Shown here one piece after another: positions 41,839 to 51,374 of a stretch of 64,000 nt of DNA. The position numbers were made by a program, and so were the translations under genes. This DNA is from WHSW01 sp963781265 (GTDB lineage: Bacteria > Actinomycetota > Thermoleophilia > Solirubrobacterales > 70-9): NCBI GenBank assembly GCA_963781265.1, contig CAWAFH010000018.1, positions 818,765 through 882,764 on the forward strand, written 5' to 3'. Every line of letters starts with the position of its first letter. The first letter of the stretch is position 1. The notes under the pieces were generated by a model, which had not been told where the DNA came from, searched no databases, and worked only from the letters and a program-made list of their open reading frames with translations.

Positions 41839-43404
41839 CTACCAGGTATCGACGAAGCGCGAGCGGGAGGCCGCAGGGTCCGCCGGCGCGGCGGCGGTGA
41901 GCGTCTGGGCGAGGACGCGGCGGGTGTCGGCCGGGTCGATCACGTCGTCGAGCTCGAACAGGGTCGCGGCATTGAGCGCCTTCGCGTGCTCGTGGGCGTG
42001 GGCGACCATCTGCTCGAGCCGCTCGGCGCGCTCGTCCTCGTCGGTGATCGCCTCGAGCTCACGGCGAAAGCCGAGCTTGACCGCCCCCTCGAGCCCCATC
42101 GCGCCGAGCTCGGCGGTCGGCCAGCCGACCGTGAGCAACGGCTCGTGCAGGCTGCCGCCGGCCATCGCCTGGGCGCCGAGCCCGTAGGCCTTGCGCAGGA
42201 TCACGGCGCAGAACGGCACCCGCAGCGAGGCGCCGGCGACGAACAGTCGCGAGCAGTGGCGCACGAGCCCGGTGGCCTCGGCGTCGGGCCCGACCATCAT
42301 CCCGGGGGTGTCGATCAGCGAGACGATCGGGATCCCGAACGCGTCGCAGAGCTGCATCAGCCGCGCCGCCTTGTCGGCGCCGTCGCTGGTGATCGCGCCC
42401 GCGAGGCGCATCGGGTTGTTGGCGATCACCCCGACCGGGCGTCCCTCGATCCGCGCCAGCGCGGTGAGCATCTCGGGCGCGAAGCGCGGCCGCAGCACCG
42501 TCACCGAGTCGCGATCGGCGAGACCCTCGAGCGCCGCCGTGACGTCGTAGGCGCGCCGGCGGCGCTCCGGCACGACCTCGCGCAGCAGCGTCTGATCGGG
42601 CGCCTCGAAGTCGTCGATCGGGCCCTGGAAGTACGAGACGAGCCGCTTCGCCGCTCGGACCGCCTCGGCCTCGTCGGCCACCTCGACGTCGACGACACCG
42701 TTGGGGCCCTGGACCGAGATCGGCCCGATCGCGTCGGGCTCGAAGGTGCCGAGGCCGCCGCCCTCGATCATCGCCGGGCCACCCATCCCGAGCGCGATGT
42801 TCTCCGTCGCGACGATCAGGTCGGAGGCCCCGGCGAGCACGGCGTTGCCGGCGAAGCAGCGCCCGGCGACGATCGCGATTCGCGGGACGACGCCCGAGAG
42901 GCGGCCCCAGAGGGCGAAGGCGCGCGTGTCGAGCGCCGAGACGACGGCGTAGTCGGTGTCGCCGGGCCGGCCGCCGCCGCCCTCGGCGAACAGGATCGTC
43001 GGCAGGCGCATCCGCTCGATCAGCTCGAACAGGCGGTCCTTCTTGCGATGACCGATCGCACCCTGCGTGCCCGCGAGCACCGTGTAGTCGTACGAGATCA
43101 CGGCGCAGGCCGAGCGCTCGCCGTGCAACTGGCCGTTGACCCGGGCGGTCCCCCCGATCAGGCCGTCGGCCGGGGTGCGGGCGATCAGGTCGTCGACCTC
43201 GCGCCGCATCCGCTGCGCGGCGATCGCGAAGCCGCCGTACTCGACGAAGCTGTCCGGGTCGACGAGATCGGCGAGGTTCTCGCGCGCGGTGCGGCCGCCC
43301 CGGGCGTGGCGCCGCGCGACCGCCTCGGCTCGCGCCTCGTCGGTAAGCAATCGCCGGCGCTCGAGCACCTCGGCGAGGTCGTCGCGGACGCCGTCCTCTC
43401 GCAC
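41839..43404 (-). CDS. Acyl-CoA carboxylase carboxyltransferase-like protein
   Basis: A 521-residue carboxyltransferase. GTG at 43404 starts MREDGVRDDLAEVLERR. N-half: FAEGGGGRPGDTDYAVV, AGRCFAGNAVLAGASDL, GMGGPAMIEGGGLG. C-half: GAITSDGADKAARLMQLCDAF, SLIDTPGMMVGPDAEATG, VILRKAYGLGAQAMAGGS. The oxyanion Gly pairs are kept in both halves. It differs clearly from the enzyme at 38206, so the cell has at least two carboxyltransferases with different acyl-CoA specificity. Divergent from the amidohydrolase with 28 bp between starts. Confidence 0.87.
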   Translation of the reverse strand: MREDGVRDDLAEVLERRRLLTDEARAEAVARRHARGGRTARENLADLVDPDSFVEYGGFAIAAQRMRREVDDLIARTPADGLIGGTARVNGQLHGERSACAVISYDYTVLAGTQGAIGHRKKDRLFELIERMRLPTILFAEGGGGRPGDTDYAVVSALDTRAFALWGRLSGVVPRIAIVAGRCFAGNAVLAGASDLIVATENIALGMGGPAMIEGGGLGTFEPDAIGPISVQGPNGVVDVEVADEAEAVRAAKRLVSYFQGPIDDFEAPDQTLLREVVPERRRRAYDVTAALEGLADRDSVTVLRPRFAPEMLTALARIEGRPVGVIANNPMRLAGAITSDGADKAARLMQLCDAFGIPIVSLIDTPGMMVGPDAEATGLVRHCSRLFVAGASLRVPFCAVILRKAYGLGAQAMAGGSLHEPLLTVGWPTAELGAMGLEGAVKLGFRRELEAITDEDERAERLEQMVAHAHEHAKALNAATLFELDDVIDPADTRRVLAQTLTAAAPADPAASRSRFVDTW

Positions 43405-43432
43405 GGGCGAAGACTCGCATACGCTTGGACGA

Positions 43433-44686
43433 GTGGGCCTGACGGTGACCAACGCGACGCTGGACGGAGTCGCGGTCGCCATGCGCTGCGACGGGGGTGA
43501 GATCACCGCTCTCGGGCCCGGCGTCGAGTCGGAACCGGGCGACGAGGTGGTCGACGCCGGCGCGATGGCGCTCGTCCCCGGCCTGATCAACGGCCACACG
43601 CACGCGGCGATGACCTTGTTTCGCGGCTTCGCGGACGACCTGCCGCTGATGGATTGGCTGACCGGGCACATCTGGCCGGTCGAGAAGCGGATGGACGACG
43701 ACGACGTCTACTGGGGCACGCGGCTCGCCTGCGTCGAGATGATCCGCACCGGGACGACCAGCTTCTGGGACATGTACTGGCACGCCCACGCGACCGCGCG
43801 GGCGGTGGAGGACGCCGGGGTGCGGGCCGTGACCGCGGCGCCCCTGATCGACGACACCGATCCCGCCAAGTCCGAGCGCGCCTGCGCTGACGCCGAGCGC
43901 AGCCTCGATCAGATCCGCGAGTCGGCGCACGAGCTCGCCCGGCCGGGGTTCGCCCCGCACGCCGTCTACTCGCTCTCGGAGCGTTCGCTGCGCTGGGTCG
44001 CCGAGCGCGCGGCCGACCTCGGTGTCCCCGTGCAGATCCACCTCTCCGAGACCGAGGAGGAGGTCGCCGGATGCGTCGAGGCCAACGGGCTGCGCCCGGC
44101 CCATTACCTGGACCGCGTCGGCCTGCTTGGGCCGCGGACGGTGCTCGCCCACGGCTGCTGGCTCGACCGCGAGGAACTCGACCTGATCGCCGAGCGCGGC
44201 GCGACCGTGGTCACGAATCCGGTCGCCAACCTGAAGCTCGCCGTCGGGCGGGTGTTCCCGTACCGCGACGCGCGCGAGCGCGGGGTGGAGGTCGGGCTCG
44301 GAACCGACGGCCCCGGCTCCAACAACTCGCTGGACCTGCTCTCGGACGCGAAGGCGTTCGCGCTGCTGCAGAAGAACGAGGCCCGCGACCCGGCCGCGGT
44401 GACCGCGCCGGAGACGCTGGCCATCGCGACCGGCCGTCACTCGGGCCTGCTCGGCGGGCGCGGGCTCGAGGTCGGCGCGCCGGCCGACTTCCTGCTCGTC
44501 CGCGTGGACGATCCGGTGCTCTCGCTCGGGACGCTCGAGGCCGGGCTCGTCTACGCGGCCTCCGGTTCGGTGGTCGACACGACCGTGGTCGGCGGCCGGG
44601 TGCTGATGCGCGGCGGCATCGTCGAGGGCGCGGCCGAGGTCGTCGCCAAGGCGCGCGAGCGCGCGCAGCGACTCGGGATCGGCTAA
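43433..44686 (+). CDS. Amidohydrolase, 5'-methylthioadenosine/S-adenosylhomocysteine deaminase-like
   Basis: A 417-residue metal-dependent hydrolase from GTG at 43433. The metal motif GHTHAAMTLFRG (His 55, His 57) is followed by QIHLSETEEEV, LAHGCWLDREELDL and GLGTDGPGSNNSLD (catalytic Asp). The SNNSLD signature is shared by MTA/SAH deaminases and chlorohydrolases of the TrzA/AtzA group. MTA or SAH deamination is the most likely reaction, given the phosphorylase at 41068. Confidence 0.88.
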   Translation: MGLTVTNATLDGVAVAMRCDGGEITALGPGVESEPGDEVVDAGAMALVPGLINGHTHAAMTLFRGFADDLPLMDWLTGHIWPVEKRMDDDDVYWGTRLACVEMIRTGTTSFWDMYWHAHATARAVEDAGVRAVTAAPLIDDTDPAKSERACADAERSLDQIRESAHELARPGFAPHAVYSLSERSLRWVAERAADLGVPVQIHLSETEEEVAGCVEANGLRPAHYLDRVGLLGPRTVLAHGCWLDREELDLIAERGATVVTNPVANLKLAVGRVFPYRDARERGVEVGLGTDGPGSNNSLDLLSDAKAFALLQKNEARDPAAVTAPETLAIATGRHSGLLGGRGLEVGAPADFLLVRVDDPVLSLGTLEAGLVYAASGSVVDTTVVGGRVLMRGGIVEGAAEVVAKARERAQRLGIG

Positions 44687-44749
44687 CCGCTCCGGCGCTC
44701 AAGGTTCACCGCCGTTCTGCCGATAGGACGGAGTCCGGATGGTGCTCCC

Positions 44750-45868
44750 GTGAAGCCAGGCAGGGTCAAGCAAGCGGTGAACGGGGCGCGTGAGCGCCTC
44801 GATTGGCGCACGGCCGAGGTCGCGCTCGACCCCGACCGCCAGCGGGGTGAGATCGCTCGCACCCTCGCCTACCTGTTCGGGTTCGGCGGCCTGTTGCTCG
44901 CCTTCACCCTGGTGCTGTCCGGCGCGCCGGGGCGTGACGAAGCCGCGATGGCGGCTGTCGCGTTCCTGGCGCTGGTCGTCGCGGCCTCGCTGATCGTTGC
45001 CTACGACCGGATGCCGATGTGGGGGCTGACCCTCGCTCCCGCTGTCGGCTCGCTGCTGGTCGGAGCGATCATCTGTTTCGCCGGCCCGGAGGCGTCGGCC
45101 GCATACGCCCTGTACTTCGCCTGGGTCGTGATCGCCGCGGCCAACTACCTCACCCGCACCGCGACCGCCCTGCACGGCGCGTTCGCGGTCATCGTCTACG
45201 CGGTCGCGATCGGGATCGCCGGCCAGGGTCCGGCGCCGGCCGGGCTGGGGATCGCGATGCTCGCCGGCACCGCCGCGGTTGCGGCGCTGGTGATGGCCGG
45301 GCTCGCCGCCCGGGTCCGAGCGCTGGTCGCGCGGCTGGAGGACGACGCCAACACCGATCCGCTCACCGGGCTCGACAACCGGCGCGCCCTGCGCCAGCAG
45401 TTCGAGCGCGAGCTGGCGCGCTCGGAGCGCAGCCGGCGCCCGCTCACGCTCGTCGTCTGCGACCTGGATCGGTTCAAGCACTTCAACGATGCCCGCGGCC
45501 ACGTCGCCGGCGACGACGCGCTGCGCCGGGTCGCCGGACTGGTCGAGGAGGTGACCCGAAGCTCGGAGGCGGCGGCCCGCATCGGCGGCGAGGAATTCGC
45601 GATCCTGGCACCCGACACCGACGAGCCGGGGGCGATCGCCCTGGCCGAGCGCCTGCGGATCGCGATCGAGAGCGAGTTCGCCGACGAGTAGCCGCCGCTG
45701 ACGATCAGCTGCGGAATCGCGATCCACCGCTACGGCGGCCGCGGCGCTGCGGACCTCTTCGAGGCTGCCGACGAGGCGCTCTACGCCGCGAAGGAGGGGG
45801 GGCGAAACCGGGTCGAGGTGAACCGCTCGGCGTGGCCGCCGCTCGAGCTCGCCCGCCTGGGCGAGTGA
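44750..45868 (+). pseudogene. Membrane diguanylate cyclase with in-frame TAG
   Basis: From GTG at 44750: about six hydrophobic helices (residues 38-190), then GGDEF from about residue 200 (DANTDPLTGLDNRRAL, CDLDRFKHFNDARGH, RIGGEEFAIL). At 45689-45691 a TAG stops translation after FADE (313 residues). The same frame continues unbroken with PPLTISCGIAIHRYGG and ADEALYAAKEGGRNRVE, the normal end of a GGDEF domain, to TGA at 45866-45868. Without it the domain lacks its last strands and helix. Either a nonsense mutation or a base-call error. Confidence 0.85.
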
Positions 45869-45872
45869 GCGC

Positions 45873-47867
45873 TCAGACGTCGTCCAGCTCGGCAGCTAGC
45901 GCGACGAAGTAGTCGAGCGCGGCCGGGTTGGCGAGCGAGTCGCGCGAGGCCGCGCGCTCGACCGGCGTCCCGGTGAGGATCCGCTTGACCGGCACCTCGA
46001 GCACCTTGCCGCTGAGTGTCCGGGGAACCTCGTCGATCGCGTAGACGCGGTCGGGAACGTGGCGCGGCGAGCACTGTTCGCGGATCCGCTTCGCGATCTC
46101 CTTGGTGAGCGCCTGATCGAGGGTGGCGCCGTCGCGCAGGACCACGAACAGGGGCATCCAGCCCTCGGTGCCCGGCCTCGGGATGTCGACGACGAGGGCG
46201 TCGGTGATCTCGTCGATCGAGGCGACCGCCCGGTAGATCTCCGAGGTCCCCATCCGGATCCCGGAGCGGTTGATGGTCGAGTCCGAGCGCCCGTAGATGA
46301 TCGCCGTCCCCCGTGAGGTGATCTCGATCCAGTCGCCGTGGCGCCAGATCCCCGGGAACATCTCGAAGTACGACTCCCGGTAGCGCGAGCCGTCCGCGTC
46401 GCCCCACAAGAAGACGGGCATCGACGGCATCGGCTTGGTGATCACGAGCTCGCCGACCTCGTCGATGACCGCCTCGCCGTCCTCGTTCCAGGCCTCGACC
46501 GCGCAGCCGAGCGAGCGGCCTTGAAGCTCGCCCCGGTACACGGGCAGGATCGGCACCCCGCCGACGAACGCGGTGCAGACGTCGGTCCCGCCCGAGGTCG
46601 AGAACAGCCAGGTATCCGCGCCGACGTGGTCGTAGATCCATTGAAAGCCCTCCGGAGCGAGCGGCGATCCAGTCGAGCCGACCGCGCGCAGCGCCGAGAG
46701 GTCACGCCCGCTCCCGGGCTCGACGGAGTCCTTCATGCAGGCGGCGATGTAGGCGGCTGAAGTCCCGAAGCAGGTCACTCCGGTCTCGTCGGCCAGATCC
46801 CAGAGCACGCCCATGTCCGGGTGTCCCGGGCTGCCGTCGTAGAGGACGATCGACGCCCGGGTCAGCAGGACGCCGACGAGGAAGTTCCACATCATCCAGC
46901 CGGTCGTCGTGAACCAGAAGACGCGGTCGCCGGGCTGCGCGTCGAGGTGGAGGCTGAGCTTCTTCAGCTGCTCGAGGAGGATCCCGCCGTGGCCCTGGAC
47001 GATCGCCTTCGGGAGGCCGGTGGTCCCGGACGAGTACAGGACCCACAGGGGATGGTCGAACGGAACGCGCTCGAAGGTGAGCTCGGCCCCCTCGCCGGAG
47101 CCCTCCACCTCGCGCCAGCGGATCCCGTGCGCGAGCCGGGCCGGGTCGGCCTCGCGGTCCAGGTACGGGATCAGGACCGTGTGCTCGAGGCTCGGCATCG
47201 AGCGCTCGAGCTCGGCGACGACTTCGAGCCGGTCGAAGTCGCGGCCGTTGTAGGTGTAGCCGTCGACCGCCAGCAGCACCTTGGGCTCGATCTGGGCGAA
47301 GCGGTCGACAACCGTCGAGACGCCGAAGTCGGGCGAGCACGACGACCAGACGGCGCCGATCGAGGCGCTGGCGAGAAAGCCGATCAGCGCGCCCGGGGAG
47401 TTCGGCACGTAGGCGACGACGCGGTCGCCGCGCTCGACCCCGAGCCCACGCAGGCCGGCGGCGAAGGCGGCGACTCGGCGGCGCAGCTCGCCCCAGCTGA
47501 GCTCGCCGAGCTCGCCGCCCTCAGCGCGATGGCGGACGGCGATCTCGGCGTTGTCGCGGTCGCGGAAGACGTGCTCGGCGTAGTTGAGCGAGACGCCGGG
47601 GAACCACGCCGCGCCCGGCATCTCGTGACTGGCGAGCACGGTCGTCGGGTCGCCGTCGGCGAGCACCTCGAAGTGGTCCCAGATCGACGTCCAGAAGTCC
47701 TCGAGCGAAGCCACGGACCAGCGCTGCAGGGCGGCGTAGTCGTCGAACGAGAGGCCGCGCTCGGCCTCGAGCCAGCGCCGGTAGGCGGTCAGGTTGGAAC
47801 GCTCGATCGCCTCCGGCGACGGCTCCCAGAGCAGCACGCCGCGCTCCGCTGTCGATCCGTCGCTCAC
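45873..47867 (-). CDS. aacS: Acetoacetate-CoA ligase
   Basis: A 664-residue ANL-superfamily enzyme from GTG at 47867. AMP-binding P-loop YSSGTTGLPKAIVQGHGG, WFTTTGWMMWNF, and the late GRSDSTINRSGIRMGTSEIY and PRTLSGKVLEVPVKRIL (catalytic Lys) are intact. The N-terminal LNYAEHVFRDRDNAEIA fits acetoacetyl-CoA synthetase. It activates acetoacetate with ATP and CoA, closing a loop with HMG-CoA lyase (34611) and 3-hydroxybutyryl-CoA dehydrogenase (36488). Confidence 0.92.
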   Translation of the reverse strand: MSDGSTAERGVLLWEPSPEAIERSNLTAYRRWLEAERGLSFDDYAALQRWSVASLEDFWTSIWDHFEVLADGDPTTVLASHEMPGAAWFPGVSLNYAEHVFRDRDNAEIAVRHRAEGGELGELSWGELRRRVAAFAAGLRGLGVERGDRVVAYVPNSPGALIGFLASASIGAVWSSCSPDFGVSTVVDRFAQIEPKVLLAVDGYTYNGRDFDRLEVVAELERSMPSLEHTVLIPYLDREADPARLAHGIRWREVEGSGEGAELTFERVPFDHPLWVLYSSGTTGLPKAIVQGHGGILLEQLKKLSLHLDAQPGDRVFWFTTTGWMMWNFLVGVLLTRASIVLYDGSPGHPDMGVLWDLADETGVTCFGTSAAYIAACMKDSVEPGSGRDLSALRAVGSTGSPLAPEGFQWIYDHVGADTWLFSTSGGTDVCTAFVGGVPILPVYRGELQGRSLGCAVEAWNEDGEAVIDEVGELVITKPMPSMPVFLWGDADGSRYRESYFEMFPGIWRHGDWIEITSRGTAIIYGRSDSTINRSGIRMGTSEIYRAVASIDEITDALVVDIPRPGTEGWMPLFVVLRDGATLDQALTKEIAKRIREQCSPRHVPDRVYAIDEVPRTLSGKVLEVPVKRILTGTPVERAASRDSLANPAALDYFVALAAELDDV

Positions 47868-47880
47868 CGGCCGACTTCTA

Positions 47881-49071
47881 TCACCGCGCGCGACCGAGAT
47901 CGGCGTCCAGACGGCGGATCAGCTCGAGCGCGAAGCCGTGGGCGCGGTCGAGGGCGCCGAGGTTGATCCGGTCGGGGATGTCGGTGGGGAGGTGGCGGTT
48001 CGGCGGATAGCCGTCGTCGTCGTGGCAGGTGAGCCCAAGGGCGCGGAACCCGGCGGTCCGCGCCGGCATCATCTCGCCGCCGAGGCCAGTGGCGGATCCG
48101 GCGGCCCCGAAGCGGTTGTCTCCCTCCGCGTCGGCGGTCGCGATCGCCTCGCAGAGCTCGACCAGGCGGCGGTCCATGTCGTAGCTCACCACCCAGCCGG
48201 CGGAGGTCGCGTACCGAACCCGGCCACCGCCGACCGAATCGAGCGCGACGAAGAACGTGGTCGCGCGGTCGAGCCGCTTGCGGCGGGAGCGCACGAAGGC
48301 GCGGATTCCCTCCTGGGTGCACTCGCCGCCGCCATCGAGGACGACCCAGACGTCGAGGTTGTCGGGCGGCTCGGCATCGAGCTCGGCGGCCAGCGAGATA
48401 GCTGTCGCGACGCCGGAGGCGTTGTCGTTCGCGGCGGGGACTACCTCCGACAGCTCGACGTCCACCAGGGCGAAGATGCCGACCAACAGGATCAGGGTGG
48501 GGATGAGCTGGATGACCGAGACCAGTTCGGAGTCGATCCCCGCCATCCGCAGGCCGAGCAGCGGCACCAGGAGCACCAGCGACCAGAACAGGATCCGGTA
48601 CGGACCGAGCGGCACCGGCGAGCGCGCGGCGAGCCGCGCGAAGCGCCGGGCCCGGCCCGGGGTGAACACCGCGCCGCTGCGGGCGGCGTCGAGGTGAGCG
48701 CAGAGGATCAGGGTCGCCGGGGCGGTCGGTCTCGGGCCGGGGGAGACGACGTTCTGCGAGGCGCGCCGAAAGAACAGCGACCGCAGCATGTAGAGGCGGC
48801 CGTTGAGATCCAGGTAGAGCGAGGTCGCGGCCACCAGAACGAGCCCGAACCCGAGCGCCGGGATCGAGACGGCGACCAGGCTGCCGACGAAGGCGAGCAG
48901 GCAGTGGGCGGCGTGGACGAGCGCCGCCTGCGGGTGGACGTAGGTCGGCTCGACCTCGACCCGGCGGCCGAGCCCGCGGAGCCGATCGGCCATCCGGTTC
49001 GCGGCTCGGCGCTCGGCGTCGGTGCCGGTGAGCCTGCGCTCGAACGAGCACAGCTCCCGAATGATCTCCAT
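47881..49071 (-). CDS. Membrane-associated M28-family peptidase
   Basis: A 396-residue protein; ATG at 49071 preferred, GTG at 49089 in frame. A short peptidase N-part (about 1-50) leads into two helices (about 58-95), the metal site CAHLDAARSG, two more helices (about 165-215), then NDNASGVAT, GGGECTQEG, VALDSVGGGRV and a final HDDDGYPPNRH. These give the zinc ligands and the catalytic Glu of M28 aminopeptidases. Two helical pairs inserted into the peptidase fold are an odd feature. Lies 13 bp after the ligand on the minus strand's upstream side. Confidence 0.83.
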   Translation of the reverse strand: MEIIRELCSFERRLTGTDAERRAANRMADRLRGLGRRVEVEPTYVHPQAALVHAAHCLLAFVGSLVAVSIPALGFGLVLVAATSLYLDLNGRLYMLRSLFFRRASQNVVSPGPRPTAPATLILCAHLDAARSGAVFTPGRARRFARLAARSPVPLGPYRILFWSLVLLVPLLGLRMAGIDSELVSVIQLIPTLILLVGIFALVDVELSEVVPAANDNASGVATAISLAAELDAEPPDNLDVWVVLDGGGECTQEGIRAFVRSRRKRLDRATTFFVALDSVGGGRVRYATSAGWVVSYDMDRRLVELCEAIATADAEGDNRFGAAGSATGLGGEMMPARTAGFRALGLTCHDDDGYPPNRHLPTDIPDRINLGALDRAHGFALELIRRLDADLGRAR

Positions 49072-49120
49072 GCGCCCTGCCGCGTCCACGCGGGGGGATT
49101 ATCGCCTGCGTCCGGCGGCG

Positions 49121-49888
49121 CTATCGCTTCGGGCCGATGTGGCGGTCCATCAGCGCCACCGACTCGCGGCGCGCAACCGAGATCGTCCACCGGTTCATGC
49201 GCCGCCAGCGGACCCCGACCCGGTCGCAGAACTCGCAGAAGAGCCCGCGGATGTCGTCCGAGCGATTGCTGAACTGGTAGCGCGGATAAGCGTAGGTCCG
49301 CTTCGGGTGCCTGATCGTGTTGATCGAGCGGCAGCCGTCGGACTGGATCAGGCCGCGCAGGAACCGCCACGGATGGGTCTCGACGATCGCGCGCTGCCAC
49401 GGCTCGAGCACGATCGGCCGCCGATGCTTCATCCCGGGCCCGTGCTGCGGAAACATGCACGGCCAGTGGCGGGAGAAGCTGCTGACCACATCCATGTATG
49501 AGTCGGGCGAGTGAACGACGCTGACCCGGTTTCCCGGCGCCAGCAACGAGACCGCGGCGACGCACTCATCGACGATCACCGGATATGCGCGATCGAGGAA
49601 GATCCGAAGCCGGTAGACGTCGCGCGGCCCGCTTGAGATCGTGCCGTCCCCGAGGTAGAGGCCGAGGAGGTACGCGTAGGCGAAGTCGGTGATGCCGGGG
49701 ACCGGAAAGCGATAGCCGGAGCACCGCATGCAGGTCCCGCGACGCCGAGCGACCGCGGTGCTCGAGGCGCCGGCGACCCACGCTCGTAGGGTGGATCGCG
49801 ACGCGCCGGTTTCTCGGGAGACGCGACTCAGCGTTGCTCCTGCGGCGATCGCCGCCACCGCCCGCTCGACTACCTCGGGCGGGTACAT
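49121..49888 (-). CDS. LAGLIDADG-type homing-endonuclease-like protein with HTH
   Basis: A 255-residue protein from ATG at 49888. Residues 5-40 form a Hin/IS-type helix-turn-helix (AGATLSRVSRETGASRSTLR). A CMRC half zinc knuckle is at about 53-56. Two degenerate LAGLIDADG motifs follow: AYLLGLYLGDG (72-82) and FLRGLIQSDG (176-185), each with the catalytic-position Asp. It is not inside an intron or intein. It starts 8 bp downstream of tRNA-Leu(CAA) on the same strand. Similar stand-alone genes occur in actinobacteria; their target is unknown. Confidence 0.75.
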   Translation of the reverse strand: MYPPEVVERAVAAIAAGATLSRVSRETGASRSTLRAWVAGASSTAVARRRGTCMRCSGYRFPVPGITDFAYAYLLGLYLGDGTISSGPRDVYRLRIFLDRAYPVIVDECVAAVSLLAPGNRVSVVHSPDSYMDVVSSFSRHWPCMFPQHGPGMKHRRPIVLEPWQRAIVETHPWRFLRGLIQSDGCRSINTIRHPKRTYAYPRYQFSNRSDDIRGLFCEFCDRVGVRWRRMNRWTISVARRESVALMDRHIGPKR

Positions 49889-49895
49889 CCGGTCA

Positions 49896-49980
49896 TGCGG
49901 CGGGTGGGACTCGAACCCACAAGTGCTTTCGCACAGCGGCTTTTGAGACCGCCGCCTTTGCCAAATTTGGCCACCGCCGC
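49896..49980 (-). tRNA. tRNA-Leu (anticodon CAA)
   Basis: On the minus strand the acceptor GCGGCGG (49974-49980) pairs with CCGCCGC (49897-49903), with discriminator A at 49896. The anticodon loop CTCAAAA gives CAA. A long variable arm (leucine class II) and the T-loop GGTTCGAGTCC are present. CCA is not encoded. Confidence 0.93.
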
Positions 49981-50067
49981 TCGAGCCGACATTGTGACGA
50001 CTCTAGGTGGCTTCGTTGGACCGTAAGCGCTCCAAGACGCGCCGAAACCGCCACTAATCTGAATCGA

Positions 50068-50760
50068 ATGTGCGGGCGCTACACGCTCACCAACCCCGAC
50101 CCCATGCGGCTGCGGGCGCGCTTCGACATCCTGGAGTCGGTCGAGGGCGACGACCCACCGCGCTACAACATCGCGCCCACCGATCCGGTGTTCGCGGTGC
50201 GCCGCCGCGAGGACGGCGCCCGCGACCTCGGGCGGCTGCGCTGGGGGCTGGTGCCCGGCCGCTGGGCGGAGAAGAAGGGTGGACGGCCGCTGATCAACGC
50301 CCGCGCCGAGTCGCTCAGCGAGCAGCCGGCATTTCGCGATGCGTTCCGCGACCGCCGCTGCCTGATCCCCGCGGACGGCTTCTACGAGTGGCTGACCGAC
50401 GAGCGCGGCAAGCGCCCGGTCTGGCTCAGCCGTCCCGACGCCGGCCTGTTCGCGTTCGCCGGGCTCTGGGCCGAGCTGCCGAGCCGCGACGGGGACGACG
50501 TCCTGCACAGCTGCACGATCATCACCTGCGCTCCGAACGCCCTCGTGCGCCCGATCCACAACCGCATGCCGGTGATCCTCGACCCCGCGGTCGAAGGAGC
50601 CTGGCTCGACCCCGAGCGGACCGAGTCCGAGCTGGCGGAACTGTTGGTGCCGGCGCCCGACGACCTCCTGGTCACTCGCGAGGTCGGCGACCTGGTCAAC
50701 AACGTGCGCGAGGACGGCCCGGCGCTGATCGAGCCGCGCTCAGAACAGGCGCTGTTCTGA
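50068..50760 (+). CDS. SRAP / YedK-HMCES-type abasic-site DNA-protein crosslinker
   Basis: A 230-residue protein from ATG at 50068. Catalytic Cys 2 follows the initiator Met (MCGRYTL). RYNIAPTDPVFAV, INARAESL, CLIPADGFYEW and IHNRMPVIL give the conserved Asn, Glu and His. The family forms a thiazolidine crosslink to abasic sites in single-stranded DNA and protects them during replication. No SOS box could be confirmed upstream. Confidence 0.93.
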   Translation: MCGRYTLTNPDPMRLRARFDILESVEGDDPPRYNIAPTDPVFAVRRREDGARDLGRLRWGLVPGRWAEKKGGRPLINARAESLSEQPAFRDAFRDRRCLIPADGFYEWLTDERGKRPVWLSRPDAGLFAFAGLWAELPSRDGDDVLHSCTIITCAPNALVRPIHNRMPVILDPAVEGAWLDPERTESELAELLVPAPDDLLVTREVGDLVNNVREDGPALIEPRSEQALF

Positions 50761-50767
50761 GCGCGCG

Positions 50768-51298
50768 CTAGGCGGGAGCCGGGGCGGCGCCCGCGTCGTC
50801 GCCGCGGCCTTCGCCGTGCAGGGGCTGGCCGCCGATCGGCCGCTCTTCCTCGACGTGCCACTCCTGGTTGAAGCCGATCATCGCGACGGCGATCAGGATG
50901 ATCTGGACCGGCACGAGGATCAGGGTCAGCAGGCCGAGCAGGTCCTCGGGCAGGGCGGGGGAGTCGAGCCCGTCCTTGGAGCGCGCGAACCAGTCCGGGG
51001 CCGCGATCGCGGCGAAGATCGCGAGGATGATCGCCAGGGCCGCTGCCACCGGCAGCACGCCTCGGTTCCACCGCATGACCAGGAACGCGAACAGGACGTA
51101 CAGCGCGGCCCAGAGGATCGACATGATCCCGACGCTGGCGCCCTGCAGTCGCTCCCAGCCACCGAAGGTGACGATCAGCAACAGCGCTGCGCTCACCAAC
51201 AGCACGAAGGCGATCACCGCCTTCATCGTCTTCGACTCGGCCTTGACGCGGTTCGGACGCCAGAGCTCATACCCCGGCCGGGCGGTCGCGCTCTCCAT
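50768..51298 (-). CDS. Small integral membrane protein, hypothetical
   Basis: A 176-residue protein; ATG at 51298 preferred, another ATG at 51308-51310 possible. Four hydrophobic helices lie at about 25-45, 55-75, 80-100 and 120-145 (VIAFVLLVSAALLLIVTF, ILAIFAAIAAPDW). Both termini are charged and cytoplasmic-looking. The tail is acidic and Gly/Ala-rich. No family recognised. Convergent with the SRAP gene (8 bp apart). Confidence 0.75.
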   Translation of the reverse strand: MESATARPGYELWRPNRVKAESKTMKAVIAFVLLVSAALLLIVTFGGWERLQGASVGIMSILWAALYVLFAFLVMRWNRGVLPVAAALAIILAIFAAIAAPDWFARSKDGLDSPALPEDLLGLLTLILVPVQIILIAVAMIGFNQEWHVEEERPIGGQPLHGEGRGDDAGAAPAPA

Positions 51299-51374
51299 CG
51301 CCGCAAGCATAAACGCGGCGACGGCAGCGCGCGACGATCGGCACCCGACGGTCTGTCATCGTGTTGACGGCCAT

